From Bdellovibrionia bacterium (GTDB taxonomy: Bacteria; Bdellovibrionota; Bdellovibrionia; Bdellovibrionales; JAGQZY01), in NCBI GenBank assembly GCA_030427805.1, contig JAUICP010000003.1, positions 195,758 to 259,757 on the forward strand: DNA of 64,000 nucleotides. The letters run 5' to 3'. Positions 62,132-64,000 of this stretch are shown piece by piece; position 1 is the first letter of the stretch, and each line of letters starts with the position of its first letter. Under the pieces are notes generated by a model. The model had not been told where the DNA came from. It did not search any database and saw nothing but the letters and a program-made list of their open reading frames with translations. The position numbers and the translations under genes are program-made.

Positions 62132-63682
62132 TTAGGTTTCGTCGGGCGTGATTCCGTTGGCTTCCTGGCGAGCACGCTCAAAGTCCCCTGTTCTTTCAGC
62201 CTCAAAATTAGCTTCTCGCACCAGACGCTCAAGCGCCCTTGTGACACAAGCTGCTGGATTCTGCAGATAGGGATTGATTATATCGTCACGCTCTTCTTGG
62301 GGAAGGTCCGTTATGGGAATAATATCCATCGTCGCTTCCGCAAAGTCGTAATCAGATAGACTCGTACCGGCTGGAACACGTGCAAAGACTTCACACTCAC
62401 CAGGTTCGGGCTCTACCAAAATGAGATGTTCACCACTTTCTAATTGAATAGGCCTTGCCCTCTGTTCGTTGGCAGCAAATATCTCGCGCTCTTCGCGATT
62501 ACAACTTCTTGTGGGAAAAGTTCTTTCATAAACCCGCAGACTTTCGCTATTTTCACTGATTTCTGTTCGAAAGAGTTCAAGATTGGCTCCATTGACATAA
62601 TTCGAAGCATCAGCAACTGCTGTTAAGTCGACCTGGTATTGGCTATTAATCAAGTTGGTGATTGTCGGTCTTATTCGCATATTCGGAGGGGCTCCGACAA
62701 AGTATTCCGTCGGCATTTGTGCATCGTGGGCCGTTAAACCCTCAGCATTTTTTTGTTCGTTGATAATTCTTTCGGCAATCCTTCGACAAACACCTAGGGG
62801 ACCAGTGACGTGATTTGCGATTTCAAGGATTTTAAGCCCCTCTTCGTCGTGACCAATACAGAAGGGCATGCCCTCCCAGTATTCTTCGCCCTCGAGCTGA
62901 AACTCGAGAAGCTCTCTATCGCGTCCGATGTCGAAAAGAGGTTCTTCGGGCATCCAATTCGTCGACATTTCGTTGGTTGCCACATCAGAGACCAAGCCGT
63001 CAAAAGCTTGATTCACTTCTCCGTAGTTTGTACAGGTCCTATTGTAAAAATAAGCACCAGCACCACCACCCACGATTAAAGCGCCGACAATCCAAACAGC
63101 GATCGGTATCGCCGCATGGGCCTCATTAAAAAATACATCAAATAGGGAAGCATTTTTTGCCGAAAGGAGATTTCGCATTTTAATAAGATTGGCTTCAAAC
63201 CCCGATTCGGGAACATAGGTAAAAGCCTTGCCATTTATAAAAAAGTCACTGCCCGGGTTCGAGTAATTAAGGGCAATCTTCAGCTGATCCGATCCCGACT
63301 GAATCAAAAAACCAAGGCTAAGTTCTTTGATATTGACTTTCTTTGCTCCCGCTTGGGGATTGGATTTTAAAACGCGCTCTAGCTCCGCTCGCAGTTTTTT
63401 ATAGGGGCCCGTTCGCAAGAGCGTACTCTTTCTAAAAAAGCGTGACAGAGTCTTGTGCTCCTTTAACTCTTGCACAAGGGACTTCATCCGCTTCATACCT
63501 TGCGAGGCACGGTGAACTCGACTGATCGCCCTCTTCCGCAGAGCTGTTCTCTTTTCTTTTGAAAGGGATGCTACAGATGGTTTCGTTGTGTTCTTCTTAG
63601 TACTCGCCAATAGAATGGGTTGATTCGTCAATAAGAATACGAATGCAATACATAAAGACAATAGCCTCATAGTCCTCTTCAC
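62132..63682 (-). CDS. Large secreted protein, unknown function
   Basis: A 516-residue exported protein. GTG at 63682 has AGGGG seven bases upstream; an ATG 12 bases further in is an alternative. The signal peptide (LCIAFVFLLTNQPILLAS) is followed by a strongly basic helical region (about 30-125), a strand ending in INGKAFTYVPESG, FFNEAHAAI, a transmembrane segment (IAVWIVGALIVGGGAGAYFY) and an acidic Cys-containing C-terminal half (CIGHDEEGL, CRRIAE, CEVFARV). The order of features resembles the 57830-59296 gene, suggesting a paralogue family. No known motif. Confidence 0.7.
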   Translation of the reverse strand: MKRTMRLLSLCIAFVFLLTNQPILLASTKKNTTKPSVASLSKEKRTALRKRAISRVHRASQGMKRMKSLVQELKEHKTLSRFFRKSTLLRTGPYKKLRAELERVLKSNPQAGAKKVNIKELSLGFLIQSGSDQLKIALNYSNPGSDFFINGKAFTYVPESGFEANLIKMRNLLSAKNASLFDVFFNEAHAAIPIAVWIVGALIVGGGAGAYFYNRTCTNYGEVNQAFDGLVSDVATNEMSTNWMPEEPLFDIGRDRELLEFQLEGEEYWEGMPFCIGHDEEGLKILEIANHVTGPLGVCRRIAERIINEQKNAEGLTAHDAQMPTEYFVGAPPNMRIRPTITNLINSQYQVDLTAVADASNYVNGANLELFRTEISENSESLRVYERTFPTRSCNREEREIFAANEQRARPIQLESGEHLILVEPEPGECEVFARVPAGTSLSDYDFAEATMDIIPITDLPQEERDDIINPYLQNPAACVTRALERLVREANFEAERTGDFERARQEANGITPDET

Positions 63683-63744
63683 CTCGCTACCCCTATCATA
63701 TCGGATAGAAGGCCAGTGTTTATAAATGAATCAGAATCTGACGA

Positions 63745-63773
63745 TAAAATCGTATCAAAATGATACGATTTTA
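63745..63773. promoter_or_regulatory. 13-bp-arm palindrome upstream of the 62132-63682 gene
   Basis: Arms TAAAATCGTATCA and TGATACGATTTTA (63745-63757 and 63761-63773) with a 3-base AAA spacer are perfectly complementary. It contains TCAAAATGA, as does 59429-59441. The right arm covers the stop codon of the next gene, so terminator function is an alternative, although the T tract is short. Confidence 0.5.
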
Positions 63774-64000
63774 GGGTTTTTCAATAAGATCGATACTCTT
63801 CTGAGCTGCATCGCGAACTGAATAGTGGCTTTTATCGGTTGCGAGCTTCTTTAGCTCTGGGAGTGCTTTTTTAGCCAAGGGCCCGATTTGTCCGAGCATG
63901 CGAATCGCAACCAGTTGGTTTCTCGATTTATTAATATGCTTCAAAAGTTCCGGCACCAATCGCGCTCCCATCCTCTCGGCAAGCTCCTCATAACTAAATC
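63771..64000 (-). CDS. HEAT-repeat protein fragment (C terminus)
   Basis: The frame enters from the right edge of the window and ends at TAA on the minus strand at 63771-63773, giving about 75 residues. Repeats resemble HEAT/PBS-lyase HEAT-like motifs: VPELLKHINKSRNQLVAIRMLGQIG and ALPELKKLATDKSHYSVRDAAQKSIDLI. The N terminus is outside the window. HEAT repeats mediate protein-protein contacts. A specific role is not inferable. Confidence 0.65.
   Translation of the reverse strand, partial: FSYEELAERMGARLVPELLKHINKSRNQLVAIRMLGQIGPLAKKALPELKKLATDKSHYSVRDAAQKSIDLIEKP

Overview
The window looks like a chromosomal segment of a Gram-negative bacterium with many surface and periplasmic proteins. 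Coding is dense, on both strands. Protein-level flavour (numerous lipoproteins, giant secreted proteins, glutaminyl-tRNA synthetase, PrpC/B/D, VC0807- and DUF481-type proteins) suggests Bdellovibrionota or a related former deltaproteobacterial lineage. That placement is an inference from gene content, not from a marker gene.

Layout. 1-9.4 kb: a gene fragment, a patatin phospholipase, a DUF3307 membrane protein, a VC0807-family protein, a SohB peptidase, a secreted alpha/beta hydrolase, a GDPD and a large AsmA-like protein. 9.4-18 kb: housekeeping (GreA, MgtE, NrnA-type DHH phosphoesterase, TraB/GumN-like protein, BFD-type ferredoxin, Dtd, GloB, MazG-like pyrophosphatase, CysQ, ribosomal protein L33). 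18-21 kb: a divergent winged-helix response regulator, then DUF481, MBL hydrolase and DUF493 genes. 20.8-21.9 kb: an insertion sequence with recognisable terminal inverted repeats and a large foldback at its right end. 22-26.2 kb: a (Pro-Thr)n/BIG2/PA14 lipoprotein, an M23 peptidase, a small HPF-like protein and an unlisted 28-residue membrane microprotein with its own terminator. 26.2-26.5 kb: a 287-bp foldback element. 26.6-30.1 kb: the prpDBC methylcitrate-cycle operon. 30.4-33.7 kb: a small charged protein, a membrane-anchored FN3-like protein, a candidate small RNA and a NupC nucleoside transporter.

33.96-44.58 kb is the most striking region: three overlapping or abutting genes for very large lipoproteins, the first a metzincin-type zinc protease and the next two apparently paralogous to each other and without a family I recognise. 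44.6-49.9 kb reads leftwards: a plant-CER1-like hydroxylase/reductase fusion, a zinc-ribbon protein, an acyl-CoA-binding protein and GlnS. 50-53 kb: DUF4174, a Kv-type potassium channel with a zinc-ribbon tail, a GreB-like factor and RlmI. 53.2-56.3 kb: a large secreted protein and an OmpA-type porin.

56.4-64 kb (mostly minus strand) encodes further secreted proteins: a thrombospondin-1/vWA protein, a C-terminally anchored protein, a lipoprotein with Ig/FN3/lectin-like modules, GloA, another large secreted protein and a HEAT-repeat fragment. Two of these genes have similar palindromes (TCAAAATGA core) upstream, and a related palindrome lies near 25.95 kb. Methylglyoxal detoxification is represented by GloA and GloB at separate loci. 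Propionate is handled by prpDBC. Most of the rest is cell-surface biology.
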